NCBI GenBank assembly: GCA_003210095.1
Contig: QCNP01000001.1
Coordinates: 294,001 to 358,000, forward strand
Reading direction: 5' to 3'
Length of the DNA: 64,000 nucleotides
DNA from: Pelagibacteraceae bacterium AG-426-E17
Lineage (GTDB): Bacteria > Pseudomonadota > Alphaproteobacteria > Pelagibacterales > Pelagibacteraceae
A program made the translations under genes and the position numbers. A model generated the notes under the pieces. That model was given only the letters and a program-made list of their open reading frames with translations, had not been told where the DNA came from and made no database searches. Of this stretch, positions 9,678 to 19,266 are shown piece after piece; positions within the stretch are counted from its first letter, which is position 1; each line of letters starts with the position of its first letter.

Positions 9678-11080
9678 TAATTTTTGTACTTTCTTACATC
9701 ATCAAAATTTCCAGAAATTGCTGCGGCTGCTGCCATAGCTGGGCTAACTAAATGTGTTCTACCACCTCTACCCTGTCTACCCTCAAAATTTCTGTTAGAT
9801 GTTGATGCGCATCTTTCCTCTGGTTTAAGTTTATCAGCATTCATTGCTAAACACATGGAACATCCTGGTTCTCTCCACTCAAATCCAGAATTTAAAAATA
9901 TTTTATCTAAACCCTCTTGTTCAGCTTGTTCTTTTACTAACCCTGATCCTGGAACGACCATGGCTTTTACATGAGATGCAATTTTCTTGTCCTTTAGAAT
10001 TTTTGCAGCATCTCTTAAATCTTCAATTCTACCATTTGTACAGCTACCTATGAAAACTTTATCAATTTTTATATCTTTAATTAATGTATTTGGTTTAAGA
10101 CCCATATATTTTAAAGATCTTTCAATAGAGTTTCTTCTGTCATTATCTTTTTCATCGGAAGGATTAGGGACTTTTCCATCTATTGTAATAACATCTTGTG
10201 GTGATGTACCCCAAGTAACCATTGGCTGTATGTCTTCTCCTTTGAGTGTAACTTCTTTATCAAAATTAGCGTTAATATCTGAATTAAGTTTACTCCAATA
10301 TTCAACTGCTTTATCCCAGATTTCATTTTTTGGTGCCATCGGTTTACCTTTTAAATATCTAAAAATCTTTTCGTCAGGAGCTATCAATCCTGCTCTTGCT
10401 CCGCCTTCGATTGTCATGTTGCAAATTGTCATTCTATTTTCCACTGTCAATGATGAGATAACATCTCCAGCATATTCAATGACATAACCTGTACCACCAG
10501 CAGTTCCAATTTTTCCTATTATTTGTAAAATTACATCTTTAGACGTTACTCCGATTGGTAATTTACCATTAACGCTTATTCTTAAATTTTTTGATTTTTT
10601 TTGAACCAACGTTTGGGTTGCCAATACATGCTCAACTTCTGAAGTACCTATTCCAAAAGCTAATGCGCCAAAAGCTCCATGGGTTGCTGTATGACTATCT
10701 CCACAAACAATTATGTTCCCAGGCTGTGTAAATCCTTGCTCTGGTCCAATAATATGGACTATGCCCTGTCTTTTGTCAGACATTCCAAAAAGTTTAATTC
10801 CAAACTCCTTACAATTCCTACCTAGTGTATCAACTTGGATTTTAGACTCCTCATCTGCAATACCTTTAGATCTATCTGTAGTTGGAACATTATGATCTGC
10901 AACTGCAAGTGTTAATTCGGGATTTCTAACTTTCCTATTAGAATTTCTTAAACCTTCAAAAGCTTGGGGACTAGTAACCTCATGTATTAAATGTCTATCG
11001 ACAAATAACAAAGATGTGCCATCTTCTTGCTGATGTACTAAATGTTCTTCCCAGATTTTATCGTATAAAGTTTTTGACAT
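9677..11080 (-). CDS. leuC: 3-isopropylmalate dehydratase large subunit
   Basis: 467 residues, the bacterial LeuC length. Aconitase-family protein with a [4Fe-4S] cluster: [21 protein letters not shown] near residues 126-146, and cluster cysteines in GSCTNGR and [10 protein letters not shown]. Converts 2-isopropylmalate to 3-isopropylmalate together with LeuD. It starts 16 bases after rplS, so the leucine genes appear to be read with the ribosomal/SRP run upstream, or from a promoter inside it that I could not identify. Confidence 0.98.
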   Translation of the reverse strand: MSKTLYDKIWEEHLVHQQEDGTSLLFVDRHLIHEVTSPQAFEGLRNSNRKVRNPELTLAVADHNVPTTDRSKGIADEESKIQVDTLGRNCKEFGIKLFGMSDKRQGIVHIIGPEQGFTQPGNIIVCGDSHTATHGAFGALAFGIGTSEVEHVLATQTLVQKKSKNLRISVNGKLPIGVTSKDVILQIIGKIGTAGGTGYVIEYAGDVISSLTVENRMTICNMTIEGGARAGLIAPDEKIFRYLKGKPMAPKNEIWDKAVEYWSKLNSDINANFDKEVTLKGEDIQPMVTWGTSPQDVITIDGKVPNPSDEKDNDRRNSIERSLKYMGLKPNTLIKDIKIDKVFIGSCTNGRIEDLRDAAKILKDKKIASHVKAMVVPGSGLVKEQAEQEGLDKIFLNSGFEWREPGCSMCLAMNADKLKPEERCASTSNRNFEGRQGRGGRTHLVSPAMAAAAAISGNFDDVRKYKN

Positions 11081-11096
11081 TTAAAAAAGTTTAATT

Positions 11097-11636
11097 TTAT
11101 TTAGCCTTTTTAGTGCTATCTTCTTTAAAACTCTCATCTTTTTTTAAAGATGGAGCTTCTTTGTCCTCAGGTGTCTCTAGTTTATCATCTTTTGTTGTCT
11201 GTTTAACTACGTTTTCCTCTGTTACTCCCTCAGGTTTTGTCTCTATATCGATACCGATTTTCTTTTTAATTTTTTCAGCAATTTTTGCCGATTTACCTGT
11301 TCTGTCTCTTAAGTAGTATAGTTTAGCTCTTCTTACTTTTCCAGATCTTATGACTTTAATAGTATCAACAATTGGACTAAAGAGTGCAAATGTTCTTTCG
11401 ACTCCTTCGCCAAATGATATTTTTCTTACTGTAAATGATGAGTTAATGTCTCTATTTTTTTTTGCTATGCAAACGCCCTCAAAATATTGAATTCTTTCCC
11501 TCTTTCCTTCTGTAATTCTAACACCAACTTTAATAATATCTCCAGGAAAGAAATCTGGTAATTTTTTTTCTGCTGAGATTTTCTTTACGTTTTCTCTATT
11601 TATTTCTTCAATATTTTTCATTTGCATGTTTATCAA
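11097..11636 (-). CDS. rplS: Ribosomal protein L19 with a C-terminal tail
   Basis: 179 residues; L19 is usually about 115-125. The first ~120 residues are ordinary L19 ([60 protein letters not shown]). The last ~50 residues are a low-complexity tail rich in Lys, Glu, Asp and Thr. It lies in the usual rpsP-trmD-rplS order, one base after trmD. Ribosomal identity is certain; the tail's role is unknown. Confidence 0.97.
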   Translation of the reverse strand: MINMQMKNIEEINRENVKKISAEKKLPDFFPGDIIKVGVRITEGKRERIQYFEGVCIAKKNRDINSSFTVRKISFGEGVERTFALFSPIVDTIKVIRSGKVRRAKLYYLRDRTGKSAKIAEKIKKKIGIDIETKPEGVTEENVVKQTTKDDKLETPEDKEAPSLKKDESFKEDSTKKAK

Positions 11637-11637
11637 T

Positions 11638-12324
11638 TTAATTCTTTTTATATTTTTGCCACAAGTCTGGTCTTCGGTGGCGTGTTATAGCCTCTGATTG
11701 AGATAAACGCCAGTCTTTAATTTTACTATGATCTCCTGATAAAAGTACCTCAGGAACTGGTGTTTTTTCCCATATTTGTGGTTTTGTATATTGAGGATAC
11801 TCCAATAAACCATTTTCAAAACTTTCGTCTTTGTAAGAATTTTCGTTTCCTAGAACTCCTGGCACAAGTCTTAATATGCTATCCAAAATTACGTATGCAG
11901 CTGTCTCGCCACCTGACAAGATGTAGTCCCCGATACTTATCTCTTCAATACCTCTGGACTCTATGACTCTTTGGTCAATTCCTTCAAAATGACCACAAAG
12001 AATATTTATTTTTTTTTCGCTCAAAAATTTTTTTGCTTTATTTTGATCAAAAGTCTTTCCTTTAGGTGTTAAATAAATAATTTTTTCATTTTTTTTTAAA
12101 TTTTGATCTAGTGCTTTCGCAACTACATCTGGTTTTAAAACCATTCCTTCACCACCTCCGTAAGGAGTATCATCTACTGTTTTATGCTTATCCTTTGCGT
12201 AGTCTCTAATATTGATTACATCCAAGTTCCACAAACTTTTCTCAATTGCTCTTCCATAGATACCTTTGCTTAGAATTCCTGGAAAAAAGTCTGGATATAA
12301 AGTGAATATTTTTACTTGAAACAT
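11638..12324 (-). CDS. trmD: tRNA (guanine-N1-)-methyltransferase
   Basis: Methylates G37 of tRNAs using SAM, preventing frameshifting. 228 residues, normal length. The trefoil-knot SAM-site blocks are present: [14 protein letters not shown] near residue 112 and [11 protein letters not shown] near residue 132. The N-terminus [15 protein letters not shown] is also typical. Its start overlaps the rpsP stop by one base and rplS follows after one base, the conserved rpsP-trmD-rplS arrangement. Confidence 0.98.
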   Translation of the reverse strand: MFQVKIFTLYPDFFPGILSKGIYGRAIEKSLWNLDVINIRDYAKDKHKTVDDTPYGGGEGMVLKPDVVAKALDQNLKKNEKIIYLTPKGKTFDQNKAKKFLSEKKINILCGHFEGIDQRVIESRGIEEISIGDYILSGGETAAYVILDSILRLVPGVLGNENSYKDESFENGLLEYPQYTKPQIWEKTPVPEVLLSGDHSKIKDWRLSQSEAITRHRRPDLWQKYKKN

Positions 12325-12785
12325 TATTTTTTATTTTCCTCTGCCTTTGGAGCATCAGCTTTTTTCTCTTCTGCCTTTGGAGCTTCTTTTGGAGCATCAG
12401 CTTTTTTCTCTTCTGCCTTTGGTGCTTCTTTTGGAGCATCAGCTTTTTTATCCTCTTTTTTTTCAGCACCAGCATCTTGTTTTTTTCTATCTTTTTTTGG
12501 AATAGCCTTGTTGGGATTATTACCAGCTGCAGGCATTTCAATTAATTTATTCTCCCCTAATATTCTTGCAACTCTTGTAGTTGGTTTTGCTCCTTGACTT
12601 AACCAATATTTAATTCTCTCAGATTCAAGACCTACTCTATCTTTTTTATCTTTTGGTAACAGTGGATTGAAATATCCTAGTTTTTCTATAAATCTTCCAT
12701 CTCTTGGAAATCTGCTGTCTGCTACAACTATCTTATATACTGGTCTTTTTTTTGTACCGCCCATTGATAATCTAAGTTTCAACAT
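12324..12785 (-). CDS. rpsP: Ribosomal protein S16 with a repetitive C-terminal tail
   Basis: 153 residues; the S16 core is ~80-90. The first ~85 residues are S16 ([48 protein letters not shown]). From about residue 100 the protein is a Lys/Ala/Glu/Pro tail with a 14-residue unit ([14 protein letters not shown]) present twice, followed by a shortened third copy. The tail has no predicted fold. First gene after ffh, 13 bases downstream. Confidence 0.97.
   Translation of the reverse strand: MLKLRLSMGGTKKRPVYKIVVADSRFPRDGRFIEKLGYFNPLLPKDKKDRVGLESERIKYWLSQGAKPTTRVARILGENKLIEMPAAGNNPNKAIPKKDRKKQDAGAEKKEDKKADAPKEAPKAEEKKADAPKEAPKAEEKKADAPKAEENKK
12335..12450 (-). repeat. Tandem 42-bp repeat inside rpsP
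   Basis: In-frame direct repeat encoding [14 protein letters not shown], two full units and a partial third, near the 3' end of rpsP. The DNA copies are nearly identical, which suggests recent expansion by slippage or recombination. Unit number may differ between strains. Boundaries are approximate. Confidence 0.85.
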
Positions 12786-12798
12786 TTTTTCTCCTTTA

Positions 12799-14157
12799 TT
12801 ATTTTAATTGATTGAAGAGTTCTGGTGGCAATCCTTTATCCATTAACCCTTTTGTGTTTCCTTTTGACATTTTTTTCATCATGTCAGACATCATTTTAAA
12901 TTGTTTTAACAATTTATTGATAGTGGCTATATCTGTACCAGAGCCATTAGCAATTCTTTTTTTTCTAGATCCATTTATTATTTTAGGATTATCTCTTTCT
13001 TGTTTTGTCATTGACAATATTACTGCCTCATTTTGGGTTATAATTTTTTCATTAACTCCTGCTTGATCCATTTGTGATTTTAATTTTGAGACACCTGGTA
13101 AAAAAGACATTACTCCCTCTATACCACCCATTTTTTTCATTTGTCTTAATTGTGTTAAATAATCATCTAGTGAAAATTGTCCTTTTTTTAAAGTTTCTTC
13201 AGCCTCTTTTAATTTTTCTTCGTCGATGTCTTGTGCTGCTTTCTCAACTAGAGAAACGATATCTCCCATGCCTAAAATTCTATTTGCAATCCTGTCAGGA
13301 TGAAAAATTTCTAAATTTTCAATTTTTTCTCCTATACCTAAAAATTTGATTGGCACATTAGCAACATGTTTCATACTAAGAGCTGCACCACCTCTTCCAT
13401 CTCCATCAGCACGTGTTAAAATTATTCCTGTAAGTTTTACTGTATTTCCAAATTCCTTTGCCACATTAGCAGCTACTTGACCAGTAAGTGAGTCAGCGAC
13501 CAGTATTGTTTCAGTTGGTTTTATTACTTCTTCTATTTGTTTTATTTCACTCATCATCTGTAAATCGATTTGTGTTCTTCCGGCGGTATCAAAAATAATA
13601 ACATCTGAGCCATTAAGGTTTGCAGCTGTTAAGGCTCTTCTGCAAATATCCGTGGGTGTTTGACCTTCTATTATTGGTAGTGTTTGAATATTATTTTGCT
13701 CGCCAAGAACTTTTAATTGGTCTTGAGCAGCAGGACGATAGATATCTAAACTTGCCATCATGATCTTTTTTTTGTTATTTTTTTCTAAAAATTTAGATAA
13801 TTTTGCGGTACTAGTTGTCTTACCAGATCCTTGGAGTCCTACCATCATAATTGAAATTGGTGGATTAGATTTTAAATTAATTTCTTGATTTTTATCACCT
13901 AAGAAATTTACAAGCTCGTCATAAACAATTTTTACAACCATCTGCCCTGGAGCTGTTGATCTTAGAATTTCTTTCCCTAAAACTTTCGGTTTAACATTAT
14001 TAATAAATTCTTTTGCGACTTCTAAAGAAACATCTGCTTCTAATAGAGCTTGTCTTATTAATCTTAAACCATCATCAACCTGACCTTCATCAAGTGATGG
14101 TGATTTTTTAAATTTTTCGAGTATACCCTCGAATTTATTTGTTAAATTTTCAAACAT
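12799..14157 (-). CDS. ffh: Signal recognition particle GTPase
   Basis: 452 residues: N domain, G domain (P-loop [14 protein letters not shown] near residue 107, [22 protein letters not shown]) and C-terminal M domain with methionine-rich helices ([15 protein letters not shown]). Binds 4.5S RNA and signal sequences of membrane proteins. Its receptor ftsY is encoded nearby on the other strand. Translation is probably affected by the structured leader directly upstream; only a weak Shine-Dalgarno-like CTGGA precedes the ATG. Confidence 0.98.
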   Translation of the reverse strand: MFENLTNKFEGILEKFKKSPSLDEGQVDDGLRLIRQALLEADVSLEVAKEFINNVKPKVLGKEILRSTAPGQMVVKIVYDELVNFLGDKNQEINLKSNPPISIMMVGLQGSGKTTSTAKLSKFLEKNNKKKIMMASLDIYRPAAQDQLKVLGEQNNIQTLPIIEGQTPTDICRRALTAANLNGSDVIIFDTAGRTQIDLQMMSEIKQIEEVIKPTETILVADSLTGQVAANVAKEFGNTVKLTGIILTRADGDGRGGAALSMKHVANVPIKFLGIGEKIENLEIFHPDRIANRILGMGDIVSLVEKAAQDIDEEKLKEAEETLKKGQFSLDDYLTQLRQMKKMGGIEGVMSFLPGVSKLKSQMDQAGVNEKIITQNEAVILSMTKQERDNPKIINGSRKKRIANGSGTDIATINKLLKQFKMMSDMMKKMSKGNTKGLMDKGLPPELFNQLK

Positions 14158-14159
14158 AT

Positions 14160-14265
14160 TTTAATCCAGCAGTTATCGCACCAGTGGGCGAACCCTCGCT
14201 GACTGGTGTCGATCTCTTTGTTTCCAAAGACACCGCAAAATGCTGTTTTTTTGCGGAAGTGGTGA
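14160..14265 (-). ncRNA. Structured 5' leader RNA of ffh, probable cis-regulatory element
   Basis: Read on the minus strand, the leader begins near CACCACTTCCGC and forms three hairpins. Hairpin 1 is CCGCAAAA paired with TTTTGCGG. Hairpin 2 is TCTTTG-GAAA-CAAAGA, with a GNRA tetraloop. Hairpin 3 is CACCAGT / ACTGGTG enclosing GCGA-GGGT-TCGC. The loop of hairpin 1 contains CAGCA, the exact complement of TGCTG just before the ffh start codon, so a pseudoknot over the ribosome-binding region is likely. I recall a candidate RNA motif named after ffh from marine alphaproteobacteria but could not check it. No SRP RNA signature is present. Confidence 0.75.
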
Positions 14266-14266
14266 G

Positions 14267-14294
14267 AAAATATAATAGAGGTTCAAAAAGTCAA
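14267..14294 (-). promoter_or_regulatory. Sigma-70-type promoter for ffh leader
   Basis: On the minus strand, TTGACT is followed after 16 bases by TATTTT, with an overlapping TATATT alternative. The predicted start point falls at the first base-paired nucleotides of the ffh leader RNA, so promoter and RNA support each other. dapF on the other strand starts about 20 bases beyond it. Confidence 0.6.
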
Positions 14295-14316
14295 TAAATA
14301 AGTTAAGTATAAATAT

Positions 14317-15129
14317 ATGGATTTTAAAGCATATAAAATGGATGGTTTAGGAAACGACTTTGTTATTATCGATCAAAGAGATAGTGACTTTGAATTAAAT
14401 AAGTCTCAAATAAAAAGTATTTGTGACAGAAAAAAAATTGGTTGCGATCAACTAATTTTAGTTAAAAAAAGTGAAAAAGTTGATGCTTATTTAATTTTTA
14501 AAAATTCTGATGGATCCGACTCAGCAGCTTGTGGTAACGGTACGAGATGTGTAGCAAGCCTTTTGTCAAAAGAAAATGCTAAAAGTGAAATCACATTTGA
14601 AACGAAGAGCGGTATTCTAAAATCTAAAATCTTAAATAAGAATAATATCCAAACTAATATTGGAATTCCTAAAACAAATTGGAATGAAATACCTTTAGCA
14701 AAAGAAGTAGATACAAAGAATGTTGAAATTAAAATAAATAATCTTAATCTTTCAGGGACAGCAGTGAATGTTGGAAATCCGCATATAATTTTTTTTACTG
14801 AAGATTTAGATAAAATTCAAATAAAAGATATAGGGCCTAAAATTGAAAGTAATTCTTTGTTTCCAGAAAAAGTAAACGTGACATTTGCAAAAAAAATTAA
14901 TGATAAACATTTTAAAGTTTTACATTGGGAAAGAGGGGCAGGCTTGACTAAAGCTTGTGGTACTGCAGCGTGTGCTACAGCAATTGCAGGTGAAATAAAT
15001 AAAGTTTCAATTTATCCTACTGAAATTGAATTTAAATTAGGAAAGATCAAAATAAATAAGGACGTTGATGGAAATATCCTTATGGAAGGAAATGTATCTA
15101 ATATAGAAAAAATTCATTTAAACCTATGA
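14317..15129 (+). CDS. dapF: Diaminopimelate epimerase
   Basis: Converts LL- to meso-diaminopimelate for lysine and peptidoglycan. 270 residues. Both catalytic cysteines are visible, in ACGNGTRC near residue 71 and in KACGTAACATA near residue 216. The N-terminal KMDGLGNDFVIID block is typical. It overlaps ftsY by 4 bases (ATGA), the two being co-transcribed divergently from ffh. Confidence 0.98.
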   Translation: MDFKAYKMDGLGNDFVIIDQRDSDFELNKSQIKSICDRKKIGCDQLILVKKSEKVDAYLIFKNSDGSDSAACGNGTRCVASLLSKENAKSEITFETKSGILKSKILNKNNIQTNIGIPKTNWNEIPLAKEVDTKNVEIKINNLNLSGTAVNVGNPHIIFFTEDLDKIQIKDIGPKIESNSLFPEKVNVTFAKKINDKHFKVLHWERGAGLTKACGTAACATAIAGEINKVSIYPTEIEFKLGKIKINKDVDGNILMEGNVSNIEKIHLNL

Positions 15130-16046
15130 TAAATATTTTTAAAAAATTTAAAGACGGTTTAAAAAAAACTACTTCAAATTTTTCTAAAGGTATTAAAGAA
15201 ATCATAATTAACAAAGAAATTGGTGATAAAGAATTGGAAAAAATTGAAGAATTTTTGATCCAATCAGATGTGGGGGTAAAAGCATCTTCTGAAATTAGGC
15301 AGGAAATTTCTAACCGTAAAATTGATCCGAGTAAGAATGAACTTGAAGAGATTCAAAATATTATAAATAATTATATAAACTCTTTATTGAAACCTTTGGA
15401 AAACAAAAATTTTTTTAGTAAAACTGAAGTGAGAAAAGCAGTTCTTATCTCTGGAGTAAATGGTGTAGGCAAAACCACAACAATTGCAAAAATGTCAAAA
15501 CTTTATATATCAAATCATAATGAAGTAATTTTTGCAGCTTGTGACACATTTAGAGCAGCAGCAATTGATCAGCTGGAGAGATGGTCAAAAAAATTAAATT
15601 GCGAAATAATTAAGTCCGAACCAGGAAGTGATCCTGCATCCGTTGCCTATAAGGCTATGGAGTTTGCAAAGAACAATAATATAGATATTACTTTAATAGA
15701 TACAGCGGGTAGATTACAAAATAAAAAAAATTTAATGGATGAATTTAAAAAAATTGGAAATGTAATAAAAAAAATAGATGAGAAAGCGCCACAGGATGTA
15801 ATTTTAGTCTTAGACGCTACATCTGGTCAAAACGCTATAAATCAAGTCGAAGAATTCAATAAGATTATACCAATCACAGGGTTAATTATGACCAAACTTG
15901 ATGGTACAGCAAAAGGTGGTATTTTAATTGCAGTTTCTAAAAAATTTCAGTTACCGATTATCGCTTTGGGGTTTGGTGAAAAAGAGGATGATCTTCAAAT
16001 CTTTGATAGTGAGAGTTTTTCTAAAAATTTCATTAATTTTAATTGA
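15126..16046 (+). CDS. ftsY: Signal recognition particle receptor
   Basis: 306 residues, a short FtsY lacking the long acidic A domain. N domain about residues 1-95, then the G domain with SGVNGVGKTTTIAKMSKL, the CDTFRAAAIDQLERW insertion-box segment, DTAGRLQNKKNLMDE and TKLDGTAKGG, ending in GFGEKEDDLQIFD. It docks Ffh at the membrane. In many alphaproteobacteria mtaB lies between dapF and ftsY; here the two overlap directly. Confidence 0.97.
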   Translation: MINIFKKFKDGLKKTTSNFSKGIKEIIINKEIGDKELEKIEEFLIQSDVGVKASSEIRQEISNRKIDPSKNELEEIQNIINNYINSLLKPLENKNFFSKTEVRKAVLISGVNGVGKTTTIAKMSKLYISNHNEVIFAACDTFRAAAIDQLERWSKKLNCEIIKSEPGSDPASVAYKAMEFAKNNNIDITLIDTAGRLQNKKNLMDEFKKIGNVIKKIDEKAPQDVILVLDATSGQNAINQVEEFNKIIPITGLIMTKLDGTAKGGILIAVSKKFQLPIIALGFGEKEDDLQIFDSESFSKNFINFN

Positions 16047-16049
16047 TCA

Positions 16050-16859
16050 CTATATAATTTTTAAAAAATTTTTAATTTTTTCTAGCAACTCTTCATCAAA
16101 TTCCATCATATGGTCATCACCTTTTCTAAAATAACTTAACTTGGGTTCAGAAAACTTTTCGAACATTTCTTTTCCCATGCTGAAAGGTACAATTTTATCT
16201 TTGTCACCATGCATTACCATTTTAGGAAAATTTATTTTATCAATTTTTTTTATTGATTCGTATTTATCTTTCAAAAGTATTTTTACTGGCAAATATGGGT
16301 AATATATTTTTGATAATTTAATCATTGATGTAAAAGGCGACTCTAAAATTATTCCTGCAAAATTATGTTTTGATGCTAAATCAACAGCCACTGCTGTTCC
16401 TAACGACTCACCGTATAAAATTATGTCTTTGTCAGATACACCAATATTATTTAGCCATTTTTTTGCTGCCTCAGAGTCTTTGTAAAGACCGATTTCATTT
16501 GGCTCACCCTTATTACCACTAAATCCTCTGTAAGCTATGATCAAATAGTTTAAATCAAGTTTTGAAATATCGTTTAATTTATAAATTCTATTTTGAAGAT
16601 TTCCTGCATTACCATGAAAAAAAAGTAATGTTTTAAATTTTTTATTTTTTATATGATGCCAGCCTAAAAGTTTAAAATCTGAATTTATATAAACTTTTTC
16701 AATTTTATGATTTAATTGATTTTCCTCAAGATAGTTATTTTCATTAGGATGATACATTAATTTTCTCTGTGAAAGAAAAATAACTATTACAACCACTAGA
16801 TAAATGACTGTAAAAACTATAGCAGAATTTAAAATTATCATTGAAATTTTCTTATACAT
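16050..16859 (-). CDS. Membrane-anchored alpha/beta hydrolase (BEM46/ABHD13-like)
   Basis: 269 residues. One N-terminal membrane helix (about residues 8-30), then an alpha/beta hydrolase domain: HGNAGN oxyanion motif, GESLGTAVAV nucleophile elbow near residue 152, the acid in MHGDKDKIVP, and His in GDDHMMEFDE. This pattern matches the BEM46/ABHD13 group of lipase or esterase-like proteins; the substrate is unknown. Its start overlaps the EamA permease gene by 8 bases, and it converges on ftsY with only 3 bases between. Confidence 0.85.
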   Translation of the reverse strand: MYKKISMIILNSAIVFTVIYLVVVIVIFLSQRKLMYHPNENNYLEENQLNHKIEKVYINSDFKLLGWHHIKNKKFKTLLFFHGNAGNLQNRIYKLNDISKLDLNYLIIAYRGFSGNKGEPNEIGLYKDSEAAKKWLNNIGVSDKDIILYGESLGTAVAVDLASKHNFAGIILESPFTSMIKLSKIYYPYLPVKILLKDKYESIKKIDKINFPKMVMHGDKDKIVPFSMGKEMFEKFSEPKLSYFRKGDDHMMEFDEELLEKIKNFLKII

Positions 16860-17745
16860 TTTTTTTTTTATATTTTACTAAATAAACACCTAAAAATACT
16901 AATATTGTTCCATAAACATGGAAAGTTTTTAAATTTTCACCAAAGAACAAAATTCCATAAAAAGCGCCATACACAGTAAAAAGATATAAAGTGAAACCAG
17001 TTGTAGTTGCTCCTAAATATCTTTGAGCATAGGTATACAAGGAAAATGCAATTATTCCTGGAGAGACTGCTGCAAATGTTACCCAAATTATAAAGTTTGT
17101 ATCAAACGTAGTACTTTTTATAAAAATTTCCTCAGTCAAATAAAAAGGTAATAAACTTAAAGCACCAAATAAAGATATTAGTGTAAAACGCTCAAATACT
17201 TTAAGCGATGACTTCCAGTAAAATAAAAATATAGAGTATAAAGCCCAACCAATTGAAGCTCCTAGCATCCAGAGATCACCTTTGGTAAACGTTAATTCAA
17301 TTAATGCTAAATAATTTCCTTTGATAATAATAATTATAACTCCTATTAAACATGATATTAGTCCTGTTATTTTGATTAAATTAATTTTTTCACTAAAAAA
17401 AAAATAGCTTATTAAAATTATAAAAATTGGAGAAGAAGTATAAATTATACCCATATTTATTATTGTTGTAGTTTGACCTGCGATAAACGGGAAAGCCCCA
17501 CAAACTCCACATCCCATGAAACCCAAAAAAAATAATTTCTTAAATTCTTTAAGTATAATTTTTTTTTTAGAGAAAATTGTGTAATTAAAAATTAACAGAA
17601 TTAAAAAAACAGTTAACCATCTCCAAAAGGCAAGAGATATTGGCGGTATAAATTCAACTCCACCTCTTGCAACTACAAGATTACTTGCCATAAATATTGG
17701 TTGAATTACTAATAAAGAATAAGCTAAAAGCTCTTTTTTAATCAC
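16852..17745 (-). CDS. EamA/DMT-family permease
   Basis: 297 residues, ten predicted membrane helices in two repeated EamA halves. The NLVVARGG segment in the first helix and the conserved Pro/Gly-rich loops are typical of drug/metabolite transporters (RhaT/YdcZ-like). The substrate cannot be told. It is located just downstream of the amidase and a small membrane peptide, and may export or import the amidase product, which is inference. Confidence 0.88.
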   Translation of the reverse strand: MIKKELLAYSLLVIQPIFMASNLVVARGGVEFIPPISLAFWRWLTVFLILLIFNYTIFSKKKIILKEFKKLFFLGFMGCGVCGAFPFIAGQTTTIINMGIIYTSSPIFIILISYFFFSEKINLIKITGLISCLIGVIIIIIKGNYLALIELTFTKGDLWMLGASIGWALYSIFLFYWKSSLKVFERFTLISLFGALSLLPFYLTEEIFIKSTTFDTNFIIWVTFAAVSPGIIAFSLYTYAQRYLGATTTGFTLYLFTVYGAFYGILFFGENLKTFHVYGTILVFLGVYLVKYKKKNV

Positions 17746-17753
17746 GAAAAGTG

Positions 17754-17930
17754 TTATGATTTATCGAAAAAAGATTCGTATATCATCATTATTATGGCTA
17801 TACCCATTAAGATGTATACTGGCAAAACATCCAAAAAACTAATCATCATAGATCTTGTTAATGTTGTTGCGAGTCCAACTAAAAAAAATATTGCAAAGCT
17901 CAGACCAATAATAACTGTAATTTTATTCAT
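17754..17930 (-). CDS. Small two-helix membrane peptide (58 residues)
   Basis: Found by reading the 177-base gap between the EamA gene and the amidase. An ATG at 17930 opens a 58-codon frame ending in TAA. It overlaps the last 8 bases of the amidase gene, as is common between real genes in this genome. The product starts MNKITVIIGLSFAIFF and has two hydrophobic stretches (about residues 4-22 and 35-52) with a short polar link TRSMM and a charged tail ESFFDKS. The frame fills the gap almost completely. Function unknown; I recognise no family. Confidence 0.65.
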   Translation of the reverse strand: MNKITVIIGLSFAIFFLVGLATTLTRSMMISFLDVLPVYILMGIAIIMMIYESFFDKS

Positions 17931-19260
17931 TAAATTTTTTGCTTTCCTTTTCTAACCAGTTAGCTACACCTAAAAATCTGTTGTCATCATGCTTGTCGCC
18001 AACTAATTGAACACCTAATGGTAAATTATTTTCTCCTTGAAGTAAAGGTAGAGAAATTGCTGGTGTATGCATATACGACCATACCCTATTAAAATCAGCA
18101 CTACCTGTGCTCTTTAAACCTTTGTCGGCTACACCTGTGCTACATGGGCTTAGCACTCCATGATAATCTTCAAATACCTCTTTATAAGACTCATAACTTC
18201 TCTCCATAAAGTCAACAGCATCTAGATATTCTTTAGCAGAATGCTTCATCCCCTTTGAGATAGCTACTTGCATTTCCTTTGAAAGTTTTGACTTTGATTT
18301 TTTGTAGTAAACTTGAAAGTTATTAGCTAAATCAGTTTCATGTATTAATCTGTGGTATTTATCTATATCCTTAAAGTATGAAGGAGTATCAAATACTTCA
18401 ATATTTTTTTTAAAAGATTTTATAAAAAATTCAAATGCCTCTCTGGATTTTTTATCGACTTTCTTCCAACTATCTGTCTTATAAAAAATAAACTTTGGAT
18501 CAAACATAGGTCCTTTTTTACACTCATCTAACATAAATTCTGAGGAGTAATGTATGGTCGCTTTATCGTAAGAATCTCTTTTAATTAACACTTTTGCAAG
18601 TAAAGCAACATCTTCTACAGTTCTTCCAAAAACTCCTATATGGTCAAGATTATACGAAGTTCTTAAAACTCCATTACGTGAAATTAATCCATAACTCGGT
18701 TTATAACCAACGACACCGCAATAAGACGCTGGTCTAATCACTGAACCTCCTGTTTGAGAACCAATTGATAAAGGAGCCATATGAGAAGCTATAACAGCTG
18801 CCGACCCACTAGAAGATCCACCTGGAGTTCTTGAATAATCGTGAGGATTTTTTGTTTTAGGTGGAGCAAGGTAAGCTAATTCAGAGGTATTTGTTTTTCC
18901 CATGATTAATGCACCTGCTGATTTAAGCAAATCTACTATCTCTGCATTTTGTGACTCTGTTTTTCCTTTTCTTAAAACAGTTCCACACTCAGTTGGCATA
19001 TCATACGTGCCAATTATATCTTTTAATGCTACCGGAATTCCGTGGAGAGGGCCTACTGGTTTTCCCGATCTTCTATGATTATCTGCTTCCTCTGCTTTTT
19101 CTAGAAGTAGTTTTTTGTCAAAATGAGCCCAAGCTTTTACATCTTTTTCAAATTTATCTATTTGCTCAATGTATAATTTGCACAAATCAACAGAGTTTAA
19201 ATCAGATTTTTTTATTTTTTCTGCAATTTCAGAGACAGTTAATTGAAATATATTGGACAT
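17923..19260 (-). CDS. Amidase (amidase signature family)
   Basis: 445 residues. The Ser-cisSer-Lys triad is visible: the Lys in GIPVALKDIIG near residue 78, and the glycine/serine-rich segment GGSSSGSAAV with SIGSQTGGSVIRPASY near residues 150-185. Cytoplasmic. Hydrolyses an unidentified amide. It lies 6 bases after the TRAP large subunit gene, so the amide or its precursor may be what the transporter brings in. GatA is unlikely because gatB and gatC are absent and the context is catabolic. Confidence 0.92.
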   Translation of the reverse strand: MSNIFQLTVSEIAEKIKKSDLNSVDLCKLYIEQIDKFEKDVKAWAHFDKKLLLEKAEEADNHRRSGKPVGPLHGIPVALKDIIGTYDMPTECGTVLRKGKTESQNAEIVDLLKSAGALIMGKTNTSELAYLAPPKTKNPHDYSRTPGGSSSGSAAVIASHMAPLSIGSQTGGSVIRPASYCGVVGYKPSYGLISRNGVLRTSYNLDHIGVFGRTVEDVALLAKVLIKRDSYDKATIHYSSEFMLDECKKGPMFDPKFIFYKTDSWKKVDKKSREAFEFFIKSFKKNIEVFDTPSYFKDIDKYHRLIHETDLANNFQVYYKKSKSKLSKEMQVAISKGMKHSAKEYLDAVDFMERSYESYKEVFEDYHGVLSPCSTGVADKGLKSTGSADFNRVWSYMHTPAISLPLLQGENNLPLGVQLVGDKHDDNRFLGVANWLEKESKKFNE

Positions 19261-19266
19261 TAAAAT

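Noticed and set aside
9987..10487. A 166-codon plus-strand open frame inside leuC.
   Set aside because: Antisense to leuC, no recognisable domain or start signal.
12242..12597. Repetitive open frames opposite or out of frame to rpsP (a basic minus-strand frame and an Ala/Phe/Ser-rich plus-strand frame).
   Set aside because: They are shadows of the tandem repeat in rpsP; no ribosome-binding site and no family resemblance.
14160..14265. Considered as the 4.5S SRP RNA because it is beside ffh.
   Set aside because: The conserved SRP RNA tip (GGAA tetraloop with GGAAGCAGCC-type internal loop) is absent on both strands; the fold is three separate hairpins with a pseudoknot to the ffh start.
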